Shown: positions 35,990 to 44,046 of the stretch, piece by piece
Layout of the letters: each line of letters opens with the position of its first letter
Position numbering within the stretch: the stretch's first letter is position 1
Origin: Bryobacteraceae bacterium
Lineage (GTDB): Bacteria > Acidobacteriota > Terriglobia > Bryobacterales > Bryobacteraceae
NCBI GenBank assembly: GCA_025056455.1
Contig: JANWVY010000004.1
Coordinates: 1-64,000 of the forward strand
Length of the DNA: 64,000 nt
Reading direction: 5' to 3'
The notes under the pieces: model-generated
Database searches by the model: none
Told to the model about the DNA's origin: nothing
The model's input: only the letters and a program-made list of their open reading frames with translations
Program-made: the position numbers and the translations under genes

Positions 35990-36340
35990 ATGGGTTTTTG
36001 GCGGGAGTTGATTGAATCAGCGCTTGATCGCGAAACGCTGCTCGAGGAACGCGAACAGGTCGAGTGGATTGCTCGGGATCCAACCAACGCCCAACCCTAC
36101 TATAATTTGGCGCAGCTCCGCCGGATGCAATGGAAACAGGAGGAAGGCTTGGCTTTGCTGCTCGAGGCGGTACGGCTACGCCCTTCGTTTGCGGAAGCAC
36201 ACCTGGCGCTCACCGAAGTCTATGCTGTGATCGGGGATTATCGAGCTGCCTGGAAACACGCTCGTCTGGCACAGGCAAATGGTCGCAGCTCTGGCGTTGA
36301 ACTCCTTGAGCGGTACGGCATTTCTGAGTCAGCTGAGTAA
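35990..36340 (+). CDS. Small tetratricopeptide-repeat protein
   Basis: 116 residues with two TPR-like units: NAQPYYNLAQLRRMQWKQEE followed by a second helix pair, then FAEAHLALTEVYAVIGDYRA. There is no signal peptide, so it is probably cytoplasmic. Last gene of the SDR-aroK-glycerate kinase operon, 6 bases after the kinase. TPR proteins mediate protein contacts; the partner is unknown. Its 3' end overlaps the convergent thioesterase gene by 12 bases. Confidence 0.8.
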   Translation: MGFWRELIESALDRETLLEEREQVEWIARDPTNAQPYYNLAQLRRMQWKQEEGLALLLEAVRLRPSFAEAHLALTEVYAVIGDYRAAWKHARLAQANGRSSGVELLERYGISESAE

Positions 36341-36724
36341 TTTTGCCTGCACCCGCTGGGCAAACCGGGCAATGTGAATCACGAAGCGCTCGTGCGTTCC
36401 TTCCGCAATCTTCTCCTTCTCATCGAAGGCTTCCACTTTGCACCGCACGCGGCGGTCCTGGACCTGAATCACCTCGGCGCAGCAGCGAATGCTCATGCCG
36501 AGCGGCGTCGCGGCTAGATGACGGACATCGACGTGAGTGCCCACACTATCAAAACCCTCATCCAGATAGGTTTTGATCATATTCCTCGCGGTCATCTCAA
36601 GCAGCATAATCAGCCAAGGCGTGGCGAGAACGCGGGCTTGCTCTAGCCCTAAGAAGTCGATGGCGATTTCGCTTGTCACCAGGCGCCTAAGCTCGCCTCG
36701 GGCTCCAACCGGTATCTCGGCCAT
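36329..36724 (-). CDS. Hotdog-fold thioesterase (fluoroacetyl-CoA thioesterase-like)
   Basis: 131 residues with the hotdog pattern: an N-terminal strand, VLATPWLIMLLEMTARNMI helix with the catalytic-type glutamate, then VGTHVDVRHLAATPLGM carrying the conserved histidine, a positive pattern for the FlK/YbaW-like group. The C-terminus has EGTHERFVI, the typical final strand. These enzymes hydrolyse acyl-CoA thioesters; the natural substrate here is unknown, and resistance to fluoroacetate should not be assumed. Divergent from the ROK regulator. Confidence 0.83.
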   Translation of the reverse strand: MAEIPVGARGELRRLVTSEIAIDFLGLEQARVLATPWLIMLLEMTARNMIKTYLDEGFDSVGTHVDVRHLAATPLGMSIRCCAEVIQVQDRRVRCKVEAFDEKEKIAEGTHERFVIHIARFAQRVQAKLLS

Positions 36725-36759
36725 GCAGAATATGGTACCGCGACCGGAGAGAGCCTGAT

Positions 36760-38037
36760 GTGACGAATGTGATAAAAAGTGGGGTCTTGGTGCACAAATC
36801 GATTTCTCCTGTTACATTTACAACTCAAGGAGCGCTGGGCAAGTCAGCCTTGCGCCAAGCCAACGAGCGGCTCGTTTTGAATGCGATTCGTGAACATCCA
36901 TGGTTGTCGAGGGCTGGGATTTCCCGCATCACCGGCCTTTCACCGAGTTCGGTGACCTTTATCGTGCAACGCCTGGCGCGCGAAAAGCTGATCCAGGAGG
37001 GCGGGACAGAGCTAGCGCCTCGAATTGGGAGGCCAGCGACGAATCTGCGCTTGACGCCGGGAGCGCGCCTGGCGATTGGTGTGGAGCTCCGGAGCGCAGC
37101 AAGCCGGGTGGCGCTCGCCGATTGGACGGGCCAAATTCTCGATGTTCAGGAGGTGGGCTGGCAACCAGGTGCAGCGGAAATGTTGCATGCAATCCGTCAA
37201 CGGGTGCAGCTTTTTCTTGCCTCGAGACCGGCGAGCCGTTTTCTTGGCGTTGGGCTGTCGGCCCCGGGGACCTGGGACCGGGGCACAGGAACTCTGACCT
37301 CGGCCGTCAATCTCGGCTGGCAGCAGGTGGCAGTCCAGGCAGGGCTTGCAGAAGGACTCAACGTACCCTTTTATTTTGATAACAATGCAAATCTTTCTGC
37401 GCTTGGAGAGCGGTGGTTCCGCTCGGCTCAGGATCAGGGAATGGACAACTTCGTTTTCGTGACCTTATCGGGCGGCCTTGGGACCGGTATTTTAGTTGGG
37501 GGACAGGTCTTGCACGGGGCGTTCGGCCGGGCTGGCGAATTCGGGCATATGACCACGCATGCGGCTGGACGGCGCTGCCTTTGCGGCAACCGCGGCTGCT
37601 GGGAAGAGTACGCCTCGGACCGGGCCCTGGTTCGGCTCTACGGTTCCCTCGCGAGAACGGATGGAAATCTCCAGGCCCAGGAAATTGCCAGGCTGGCGCT
37701 AAAAGGGGATGCGGCCGCGCGGCGGGCGATTCGCGAGGTGTCCCGGGAGCTGGCGCTGGGCTTGGCCAATTTGATTCTCGGTCTTAATCCAGAGACGATC
37801 GTGTTGGACAGCTGGGCGGCGCTGGCTTGGGATCTTGTCGAGAAAGGGGTGTGGGCAGCGCTGCGAGCCCGGGTGCCTGAAGCTTGGCTTGAGGGAGTTC
37901 GGATTCGCCCTTCGTCGCACGCGGAGGATTCTTCGCTCCTTGGCGCCATTGCCCTGGTTTTGGCAAACTTCTTTCACAGTTTCGAGCCCTCCCCGCGCCA
38001 GATCTCTCCCACCCGCGTACGGATCCGCAGAACGTAA
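36760..38037 (+). CDS. ROK-family transcriptional regulator / sugar kinase homolog (NagC/XylR-like)
   Basis: The N-terminal ~80 residues form a winged helix-turn-helix (LVLNAIREHPWLSRAGISRI, then LSPSSVTFIVQRL). A ROK domain follows, with phosphate-loop-like SAPGTWDRGTG and the zinc-binding GRRCLCGNRGCWEEY. Length 425 residues is normal for ROK repressors. Such proteins bind operators and release them on binding a sugar ligand. Start is GTG 36760. The gene next downstream on the same strand is myo-inositol oxygenase (75 bases), so it may control that gene (inference). Confidence 0.9.
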   Translation: MTNVIKSGVLVHKSISPVTFTTQGALGKSALRQANERLVLNAIREHPWLSRAGISRITGLSPSSVTFIVQRLAREKLIQEGGTELAPRIGRPATNLRLTPGARLAIGVELRSAASRVALADWTGQILDVQEVGWQPGAAEMLHAIRQRVQLFLASRPASRFLGVGLSAPGTWDRGTGTLTSAVNLGWQQVAVQAGLAEGLNVPFYFDNNANLSALGERWFRSAQDQGMDNFVFVTLSGGLGTGILVGGQVLHGAFGRAGEFGHMTTHAAGRRCLCGNRGCWEEYASDRALVRLYGSLARTDGNLQAQEIARLALKGDAAARRAIREVSRELALGLANLILGLNPETIVLDSWAALAWDLVEKGVWAALRARVPEAWLEGVRIRPSSHAEDSSLLGAIALVLANFFHSFEPSPRQISPTRVRIRRT

Positions 38038-38111
38038 AAATACTTTCAAACTTTGCCCTTCCAAGGTAAGCTGAATTTATACAGTGATAGAAAAAACTAG
38101 GACTGCAACCA

Positions 38112-38951
38112 ATGTCTGAGACACCCTATTCAGTAGTGGAACAATGGGAAGCCCACTTACGGGAGCGTTACAGGCCGAACCGGCAGCGAAGCGAGTTCCG
38201 AAATTACGAGCAGACTACCCCGGGGGTGCGCGAGCTGTACCGGCAGAATCACATGCGCCAGACCCGGGATTTCGTCCTGGCGAAAAAAGCCGAATATACT
38301 CGCCTGAATAAGGCGAAGATGAGTGTTTGGGAGGCGATGGCGGCTCTCGATACTCTAGTGGACGACAGCGACCCGGACACCGATTTGAGCCAGACGGAGC
38401 ATAACTTTCAGACCGCGGAGGCGGCTCGCCGGGACGGTCGCCCGCGCTGGTTTATTTTGGCCGGGTTATTACACGATTTAGGGAAGGTGTTGTGCCTGTT
38501 TGGCGAACCGCAGTGGGCTGTGGTTGGGGATACGTTTCCGGTGGGCTGTGCCTGGTCAGAAAAGATTGTGTTTCATGAGTTTTTTGCCGAGAATCCAGAC
38601 CGAAATGTACCCCAGTATCAGACCAAGTTAGGCGTTTACTCAGAAGGCTGTGGTCTAGACCGTGTGGACTTGTCTTGGGGGCACGACGAGTATTTGTATC
38701 ACGTTCTGAAACCGTATTTACCGGAAGAAGCGCTTGCGATCATTCGCTACCATTCTTTTTATCCGTGTCATCGAGAGGGCGAGTACACGTACCTGATGAA
38801 TGATCGGGATCGCGAATTGTTTTATTGGGTTCGCGAGTTCAATCAGTATGATCTCTATTCGAAGTCAGACGACCGGCCGGATTTGACGTCCTTGCGGCCG
38901 TTTTACGAGGATCTGGTGAAGGAGTACTTGCCTGCCAAGCTGGATTGGTAG
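38112..38951 (+). CDS. Inositol oxygenase (MIOX)
   Basis: The whole protein follows eukaryotic MIOX: FRNY near residue 29, [61 protein letters not shown] and FNQYDLYSK. All six di-iron ligands are identifiable (His97, His121, Asp122, His191, His214, Asp247). It cleaves myo-inositol with O2 to D-glucuronate. 279 residues, close to the mammalian 285. By eye the gene looks more AT-rich than its neighbours, compatible with transfer. No other inositol or glucuronate gene adjoins it. Start ATG 38112 behind AGGACT; a weak promoter-like TTGCCC/TTTATA lies at 38053-38081. Confidence 0.95.
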   Translation: MSETPYSVVEQWEAHLRERYRPNRQRSEFRNYEQTTPGVRELYRQNHMRQTRDFVLAKKAEYTRLNKAKMSVWEAMAALDTLVDDSDPDTDLSQTEHNFQTAEAARRDGRPRWFILAGLLHDLGKVLCLFGEPQWAVVGDTFPVGCAWSEKIVFHEFFAENPDRNVPQYQTKLGVYSEGCGLDRVDLSWGHDEYLYHVLKPYLPEEALAIIRYHSFYPCHREGEYTYLMNDRDRELFYWVREFNQYDLYSKSDDRPDLTSLRPFYEDLVKEYLPAKLDW

Positions 38952-38969
38952 GCAGGTAGGTGGTTGGGT

Positions 38970-39770
38970 TTAGTCGGCGAAGGCGTGGCTTGAGTGAATG
39001 CCAGCTGATTGCAGGGCAACTGCCATCTTTTCGAGAGCCGATTTGTGGATTTGGGAGACTCGGCTTTCGTTAATGCCTAGCAAGCCTCCGATCTCTTTCA
39101 TGGTCATCTCGTTGGTGTAGTACAGAAGCACGACGCGCTGGTATCGTTCGGGCAAGGTTTTCATGGCCTCCGCGAGGATGCTTCGCAACTGTTGGCGGAC
39201 GCACATGCGGTCGGGCTGAGTTTCTGGTTTGGAGGGGAAGTCTGGTGCGGGCAAGTCGTCTTGATCGTTGGCGCGACTACTTGCGGAGATCAATCCGACG
39301 CTGCGGAGGTCGACCATGATTTGGCGCCAGCGTTCGACCTCGACGCCGAGCTTTTCGGCGACTTCGGCTTCGGTGGGATTGCGATGAAGCTGAGCCGCTA
39401 GATCACGGGTGATGGCTTCGACCTGTTTATGACGCCGGCGGAGATCGCGTGACGCCCAATCGAGTTGGCGAAGGCTGTCTAGGATGGCCCCTTTGATGCG
39501 GTGTTTGGCGTAGCTAGAAAAGACAACCTTTTTGTCGGGGTTGTATTTGCTGGCGGCGTCAAACAATCCGAGGATTCCAGCATGCACCAGGTCATCGAGG
39601 TCGACGTGTACGGGGAGGTTTTCATGGACCCGGACAGCGATCGCCTTGACCAGTGGGAGATGTTCGAGCACCACGCGATCTCGTTTTGAGATTCGGTTTG
39701 TGTGCAGAGGCGCGGTCTTGGGAGTAAGGGCAACCGTCTGGCTGGCGCGTGGTTTCGAATTCTTCTTCAT
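38970..39770 (-). CDS. RNA polymerase sigma factor, sigma-28 (FliA/WhiG) family
   Basis: Region 2 is present as HLPLVKAIAVRVHENLP and LDDLVHAGILGLFDAASKY with the -10-binding FSSYAKHRIKGAILDSLRQLDW (split around residue ~75-95). Region 3 contains LHRNPTEAEVAEKLG, and region 4 LPERYQRVVLLYY with MKEIGGLLGINESRVSQIH. That order and spacing are those of FliA/WhiG rather than of the housekeeping factor. ATG 39770 is chosen because of AAGGAAG 9 bases upstream; a 26-residue longer start (39848) exists. No flagellar gene lies in the window, so its regulon may be motility elsewhere, or surface structures. Convergent with MIOX. Confidence 0.9.
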   Translation of the reverse strand: MKKNSKPRASQTVALTPKTAPLHTNRISKRDRVVLEHLPLVKAIAVRVHENLPVHVDLDDLVHAGILGLFDAASKYNPDKKVVFSSYAKHRIKGAILDSLRQLDWASRDLRRRHKQVEAITRDLAAQLHRNPTEAEVAEKLGVEVERWRQIMVDLRSVGLISASSRANDQDDLPAPDFPSKPETQPDRMCVRQQLRSILAEAMKTLPERYQRVVLLYYTNEMTMKEIGGLLGINESRVSQIHKSALEKMAVALQSAGIHSSHAFAD

Positions 39771-40200
39771 GGGTTTTTCTTCCTTGGTTGCCTTTTTGTA
39801 CTGCCTGGCTGTCATGTTGCTCGATCGAATTGTTTTGTTCACGTCCATGTTCCCTGATGTTCCTGGTGTGTTATGCCGTTTCTACTGCTTCCTTTTCCTT
39901 CGCTCTGGAATTCGGAACGCGCTCGCCCTGGAGTAGGGAATGCCCTCGTGCTGCGTTTGGAACACCCTCGCCCGCTTGCGCCCTTCTCAGCTGCGCTCCT
40001 GCTCTGCTGTCTGCCTCTGCTCTGCTGTTTGTAACTCCCGGCGAAGGGGCGATTGGGATCTCTCTCACTGCATGCGTTACGCTGAAGCCCTTTCCGGCAT
40101 GTCGTGGATCCAAATCCTCCCCGACCTGCGATCTGCGTGGATCGTCCCCGACGTGCGGTCTCCTGAACCCTCGCTGGTCTGCGTTGCGCTTTCGCCTTCG
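39771..40200. other. Non-coding low-complexity stretch upstream of the sigma factor gene
   Basis: No convincing reading frame on either strand. The sequence is C/T-rich on the plus strand with irregular near-repeats (e.g. around 39990-40040, CTGCTCTGCTG- and CTGCCTCTGCTC-like). It probably contains the sigma gene promoter near 39780-39900 on the minus strand. Several overlapping open frames exist but are cysteine/proline-rich and have no protein-like pattern. Confidence 0.6.
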
Positions 40201-40560
40201 CCTGCCGGTGGTTGACGTCCCCTGCCGGTGGTTGTTCTCCCCTACCAGTGGTTGTCCTTCCCCCTACCATTGGTTGCCTCCTCTACCAGCGATTCAGCCC
40301 TCCCCTGCCGGTGGTTGACGTCCCCTGCCAGTGGTTGTCCTCCCCCCCTATGATTGGTGGCCTCCCCTGCCGGTGGTTGACCTTCCCCCTATGATTGGTG
40401 GCCTCCCCTGCCAGTGGTTGTCCTCCCCTGCCAGTGGTTGTCCTCCCCTGCCAGTGGTTGACCTTCCCCCTATGATTGGTGGCCTCCCCTGCCAGTGATT
40501 CAGCCCTCTCCTGCCAGTGGTTGCCCTCCCTTCAGCTCTGTCCTGCCAGTGGTTGCCCTC
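40201..40560. repeat. Minisatellite array, ~17 units of ~20 bp
   Basis: Tandem units with consensus CCTGCCAGTGGTTGNCCTCC; the first two (40201-40220, 40221-40240) are exactly 20 bases. Units alternate between the GCCRGTGGTTG type and a CCTATGATTGGTGGCCTCC variant that appears three times. Because the period is not a multiple of three and unit lengths vary (19-23 bases), it is not a protein-coding repeat. Plus strand is pyrimidine-rich. Confidence 0.92.
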
Positions 40561-40954
40561 CTTTTTGACGGGGCTGAGTTGCAAGCGAAGGTCCCAACTG
40601 GCAGGAGGGGCCCTCGAAGAAAAGTGATTCGACGCTTAATTTTTTTCACTATGAATCGCTTAGCAGGCCAGCCGCAGAGCTTACTTCCCCTTGGTCCATC
40701 CTCCTTACTCCATGGAGTGTCCAGATTCGGAACGTGTCTGCGGGACTGGCTGTTCCATCCTGAAACACTTGTTCCATCTTGAAACGGGTCCTGGGAAAGT
40801 ACCCGAACCGACCAATCCAGTCTCATCAGGATTCTGTCTCGATTCAGCTTATCGGTTCGGGAAGTTTTGTGAACCTTCTGAAAACGCTGAGCCCGATCGT
40901 CAGCTTTGCCTTAGCAGAATCTCCCCCATGGGCGGGTAGTCCCAGGCAAGCGTT
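40561..40954. other. Non-coding region with operator-like repeats
   Basis: No supported gene. It contains a perfect 12-bp palindrome ACTCCATGGAGT (40707-40718) and a tandem pair of 15-mers (see separate entry). A T7 run at ~40641-40647 is not preceded by a strong stem. Otherwise I see nothing. Confidence 0.5.
40752..40785. repeat. Tandem pair of imperfect palindromic 15-mers (operator-like)
   Basis: GTTCCATCCTGAAAC (40752-40766) and GTTCCATCTTGAAAC (40771-40785) differ at one base and are 19 bases apart. Each is itself an imperfect inverted repeat (GTTCCA / TGAAAC, 5 of 6 positions pair) around a 3-base centre. Two dyads on nearly the same face spacing look like binding sites of a dimeric regulator. 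Confidence 0.45.
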
Positions 40955-41218
40955 CTAGTCCTCCTCTTGTTCTCGATCAAGCCGCAGCTTGGCCAGCCAG
41001 GTCCGCACGCCAAAACTTGCGAGGACGATTAGAGTGACCACGCGTAGCTTACCGCTTAAGGTAGCCGCGGCAAGCAAACAGAGGCCGACGTGACACCCCA
41101 TAGCGATCCGAAAGCGAAGGTTCTGTTGCAAGTCGATAGCCCTGGCCTGGCTCGCAGTGTGTTGTAGCGCGGTGGGTTCTAAGCAGACAACTTGCACCCA
41201 GCTGCAACCACTCGACAT
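40955..41218 (-). CDS. Small putative membrane protein
   Basis: 87 residues: a polar N-terminus with three cysteines, then two hydrophobic segments (MGCHVGLCLLAAATLSG and VVTLIVLASFGVRTWL) and a charged tail LRLDREQEED. Positioned 100 bases after the CpaE-like gene on the same strand, so possibly co-transcribed. No family recognised, and no strong ribosome-binding site is visible; it could be a chance frame, although the two-helix pattern with a charged end is protein-like. Confidence 0.4.
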   Translation of the reverse strand: MSSGCSWVQVVCLEPTALQHTASQARAIDLQQNLRFRIAMGCHVGLCLLAAATLSGKLRVVTLIVLASFGVRTWLAKLRLDREQEED

Positions 41219-41318
41219 CTTTTAGACTATCGAATCGCTGAACCAGGCGACCTTTTAACTAGGTTTGAGACACTTGAAGATCGGGTCATCAACTACGCTC
41301 AACGGCACCCCTGATCCT

Positions 41319-42539
41319 TCAACTGGCGCGGCCGAAAAGCGAGAGGAGCCCCGAAAGCGCCGAGCTTTTCTTGCTCCCCGAGTCCTTGGGGCGCAGCTCA
41401 GGTACCAGCTGACTCGCCAAGTACGCGACACTTTTGCCAAACATCGACCCTGGGGCAACCGCTTTTCCCGCCAGCAAGGCCTGCTGAACCGTCTCGTAAT
41501 CGCCGGGCAGGAGATGGTCGACGTCACACTGCATGGCCGTCTCAATCACTTCCCGGCTGAGCCCGTATTCCTTGCTATAACGATTCACAATCAATTTCAC
41601 CCGGGAGCGATTGACATGGTTCGATGCAAGATAGGAGAGGGAACGTTGCGCGGCTTGCAGGGCTGGCAGTTCATTCGTCGTTACGAGGAGAATGTCGTCA
41701 CTGGCGCGCGCCAGCGACAAATTCCACTCGCCAAAGACCGAACCGGCGTCCACAATCACAAAGTCATAGAGGGTTCGGGCAAACTCAACCACTAGACTCC
41801 CATCCCTCAGCTCATGAAGCTGATCATGAACCGTATCGGGAGACAACAGAATGTCCATGCCGCCGCTTTGCGTCACGATTCCCCTCCACACATCTGCGTC
41901 TAATGAAGTCGAACGCGACAGCGCATCGAGAAAACTGTAGCTGGATTTGAGCTTCATCAAGAAGGAAACCGTTCCGGTGAGCGGGTCCAGATCCGCCAAG
42001 AGCACCTTTTTGCCGCCCAGTCGCTTGAAACAGTGCGCTAAGTTCGCCGCGACAGTACTCGCTCCACAGGCGCCCTTCGCTGGAAAAACACAGAAGACCC
42101 TGCCGCGAGAGGGCGCTCCAAGCTCGCTGGCTTGCAGGCTGACCAAACGCGCCAGGGCCGTCTCTAGCTGCTCCGGATCAAACGGATGAACGAGAAATTC
42201 CGCCGCACCTTGACGCATCGCGCGGAGAATCGTGTCCGGATCTTTCGTTGACAACAACACCACGATCTTCAGGCCCGGCTGAATCCCCAATAGCTCCCCG
42301 ATCAGCGCCAAGGCTCTTTCCGTGTCCGACAGCAGATCCAAGAAACACAGATTCGGTCCTTGCGGGCCACTCAGTTCGACCAGCCCCCGCCTCTCTGGAT
42401 AGGTGTTCATTTCAAACAGCGGTGTGCTGGGAAGAAATTGCGCCAAAAGAGGCGAGAATTCCGCAAGGAGCGCCGGGTTCGGACTGATGATCAGCGCCTT
42501 CCAGTTTCCTGATTGTGATGCTAGCTCCGGTCGGCCCAT
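41319..42539 (-). CDS. CpaE/TadZ-like ATPase (receiver-like domain plus MinD/ParA fold)
   Basis: Residues ~12-135 resemble a response-regulator receiver (ALIISPNPALLAEF, LCFLDLL, LKIVVLLSTKD, AMRQGAAEFLVHPFDPEQL). Residues ~146-380 are a MinD-type ATPase with deviant Walker A KGACGAST (155-162), VLLADLDPLTG and DFVIVDAG. TadZ/CpaE proteins localise the Tad pilus machine to the pole. This gene is far from the tad operon at 60.6 kb, which begins its own cpaE at 63509, so it is a second copy. The C-terminus is lysine/serine-rich. It sits between two minisatellite regions. Confidence 0.85.
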   Translation of the reverse strand: MGRPELASQSGNWKALIISPNPALLAEFSPLLAQFLPSTPLFEMNTYPERRGLVELSGPQGPNLCFLDLLSDTERALALIGELLGIQPGLKIVVLLSTKDPDTILRAMRQGAAEFLVHPFDPEQLETALARLVSLQASELGAPSRGRVFCVFPAKGACGASTVAANLAHCFKRLGGKKVLLADLDPLTGTVSFLMKLKSSYSFLDALSRSTSLDADVWRGIVTQSGGMDILLSPDTVHDQLHELRDGSLVVEFARTLYDFVIVDAGSVFGEWNLSLARASDDILLVTTNELPALQAAQRSLSYLASNHVNRSRVKLIVNRYSKEYGLSREVIETAMQCDVDHLLPGDYETVQQALLAGKAVAPGSMFGKSVAYLASQLVPELRPKDSGSKKSSALSGLLSLFGRAS

Positions 42540-42860
42540 TTTCTGTACTTAACGTCCGTCTCTCCCCCGATCCCAACTGAACCCCGAAGTCCAAATCGCT
42601 TCGAAACTACCAACTGCTGAGAATGACGGACGGGTGTGGTTCCATGTGAAGGCGCTAGTCGCCCTCACCTCACTCAGAGCTTCGATCGGCTGGAGGGGAA
42701 GAAAACATGAGGGCCCGCTACGAAGTCGCAACCGTCCAGAAAGCAAAGTCAGTGCCATCTGGTCCTACACAAAAACCGTGAGAATCCTCTTGCTTGCAAT
42801 TGACTAAGACTAAAGGAATTCCTTCCGATACCTGCCTAGTAGGGGGGGCACGCCAGGGGG
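42540..42860. other. Intergenic region upstream of the CpaE-like gene
   Basis: No gene seen. The stretch holds the minus-strand promoter region of the CpaE-like gene and a short hairpin (around 42645-42667, GTGA..TCAC outer arms with GGCG/CGCC inner arms). A GGGGGAGAGA purine run lies ~25 bases upstream of the CpaE start. Confidence 0.4.
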
Positions 42861-42975
42861 GAGGCCAGCGAGAGGGCGCCAGGGGGAGGCCAGCGAGAGG
42901 GCGCCAGGGAGAGGCCAGCGAGAGGGCGCCAGGGAGAGCGATGCAAGGGAGAGCGATGCCGGGGGAAGCGATGCC
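42861..42975. repeat. Purine-rich tandem repeats: 3 x 25 bp then 3 x 15 bp
   Basis: Three units of exactly 25 bases start at 42861, 42886 and 42911 (GAGGCCAGCGAGAGGGCGCC plus AGGG/R). They run straight into three units of exactly 15 bases (42931-42945, 42946-42960, 42961-42975; consensus AGGGAGAGCGATGCC). Both arrays are G/A-rich on the plus strand. Confidence 0.92.
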
Positions 42976-43002
42976 GCCCGGGAGGAAAGCGAGAAGCGCG
43001 AG

Positions 43003-43197
43003 AAGGGGAGGCAACAAGGGGAGGCAACAAGGGGAGGCGCCAAGCGGAGGAGACAAGGCGAGGAGACAAGGGGAGGCGACAAGGCGAGGAGACGAGGCGA
43101 GGAGACAAGGCGAGGAGACCAGCCAAGGCAAGAACGTGACGCGGGCAAGGCGGTAGGCGCGAGGCGAGAGGGTGAGGCGAGAGCGCGAGGCGAGAGG
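43003..43197. repeat. Purine-rich 13-bp minisatellite (9 + 3 units)
   Basis: Nine consecutive units of exactly 13 bases occupy 43003-43119, consensus AAGGSGAGGMRAC (e.g. 43055-43067 AAGGCGAGGAGAC, identical at 43081 and 43107). After 39 less regular bases, three more 13-mers follow (43159, 43172, 43185; GYGAGGCGAGAGS). 13 is not a multiple of three, so the array is not coding. Confidence 0.92.
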
Positions 43198-43364
43198 GGG
43201 AGGCGGGCAACGGCTCTCGGCCCAAGGCAAGAAAGGAAACCTGAACGAATGCCACAGCAGTGGAACATCCGAAGAAAAACAATTCGCCCGAAGGAGAACC
43301 AAAAGTCCTAGCGAGATCCAACAGCGGAAAGGAAATCGTAAGAGAGAAAGCGGGGGTGTTCAGA

Positions 43365-44024
43365 ATGCAAGAAACGATTACGGTGGGTGCCTGTGAGACC
43401 CAACCATTGCTAGCCATCGGCCTCGCATCTGTGCTCGCCGAGCAGCCAGGTTATGAGTTTGTGGGCGCCGTCCAGAGGCTAGAAGAAGCCTCGGTCTTGA
43501 CCAGATCCATTCGACCCCGTGTGATGATCCTAGACAAAACCTTCGGTGTTCAAGCCGTTTTGGAATGGATTGCAAATCACAAACCTTTAACCTCGGTTCC
43601 CGTGAACGAACGCCAAGCTGGCCCAGCGATCGTCGTATGGGGTTTCTCCCTCTCGGAGGCAGAAACACTCCGCTTCCTCCAAGTCGGAGCTAAAGGCATC
43701 CTCCGCAAAACCGCGGATCCGGCTAAACTATTGGCCTGCCTCCAGGCAGTAGCCTCGCGAACCAGCTGGATCGAGGATAGCTTATTCCGAGAAACCATTC
43801 GTCCCGAAAGACCCCATCGCAGTGAACTTACCCCACGTGAGCAGCAAGTCATGCAGCTCGTCGAACAGGGACTCAAAAATAAAGAGATTGCCCGCCAGCT
43901 CGGCATCCGGCCAGGAACGGTTAAGATTCACCTCAAGCATATCTTCGAAAAAACTGGAATCCGGGGCCGTTACGGTCTTGCCCTGAGCGGGATGAAAGAC
44001 AAGGGGATTTTCGCCACGCTGTAA
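43365..44024 (+). CDS. LuxR/NarL-type regulator with atypical receiver domain
   Basis: C-terminal HTH of the LuxR class: LTPREQQVMQLVEQGLKNKE, then IARQLGIRPGTVKIHLKHIF. The N-terminal ~130 residues have receiver-like strands (VMILDKTFG, VVWGFSLSEAE, GAKGILRK), but the acidic pair after the first strand is missing (TVGACETQPLLAIGL), so phosphorylation at Asp60-region is doubtful. ATG 43365 was chosen for the domain start. Longer frames run into the purine repeats. It precedes tldD by 22 bases and looks like the first gene of that operon. A paralog lies at 57791. Confidence 0.85.
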   Translation: MQETITVGACETQPLLAIGLASVLAEQPGYEFVGAVQRLEEASVLTRSIRPRVMILDKTFGVQAVLEWIANHKPLTSVPVNERQAGPAIVVWGFSLSEAETLRFLQVGAKGILRKTADPAKLLACLQAVASRTSWIEDSLFRETIRPERPHRSELTPREQQVMQLVEQGLKNKEIARQLGIRPGTVKIHLKHIFEKTGIRGRYGLALSGMKDKGIFATL

Positions 44025-44046
44025 ACGGCAATGCTATGCTGAGGGC

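Noticed and set aside
39749-40318. Plus-strand frame of 189 codons over the low-complexity region
   Set aside because: Cys/Ser/Pro-rich, enters the 20-bp repeats whose period shifts the frame, and has no domain.
40201-40560. CRISPR array
   Set aside because: Units are directly tandem with no unique spacers, and no cas genes are present.
40348-40584. Possible repetitive peptide on the minus strand of the 20-bp array
   Set aside because: The apparent amino acid repeat comes from DNA tandem units of variable length; a coding repeat would keep the frame.
39771-41218. dif-like XerCD site
   Set aside because: No recognisable arms around a 6-base centre were seen, so the terminus idea rests on composition only.
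42794-43156. Plus-strand frame of 120 codons in the purine repeats
   Set aside because: Made almost only of Gly/Arg/Glu/Ala from 13- and 25-bp repeats that are not multiples of three.
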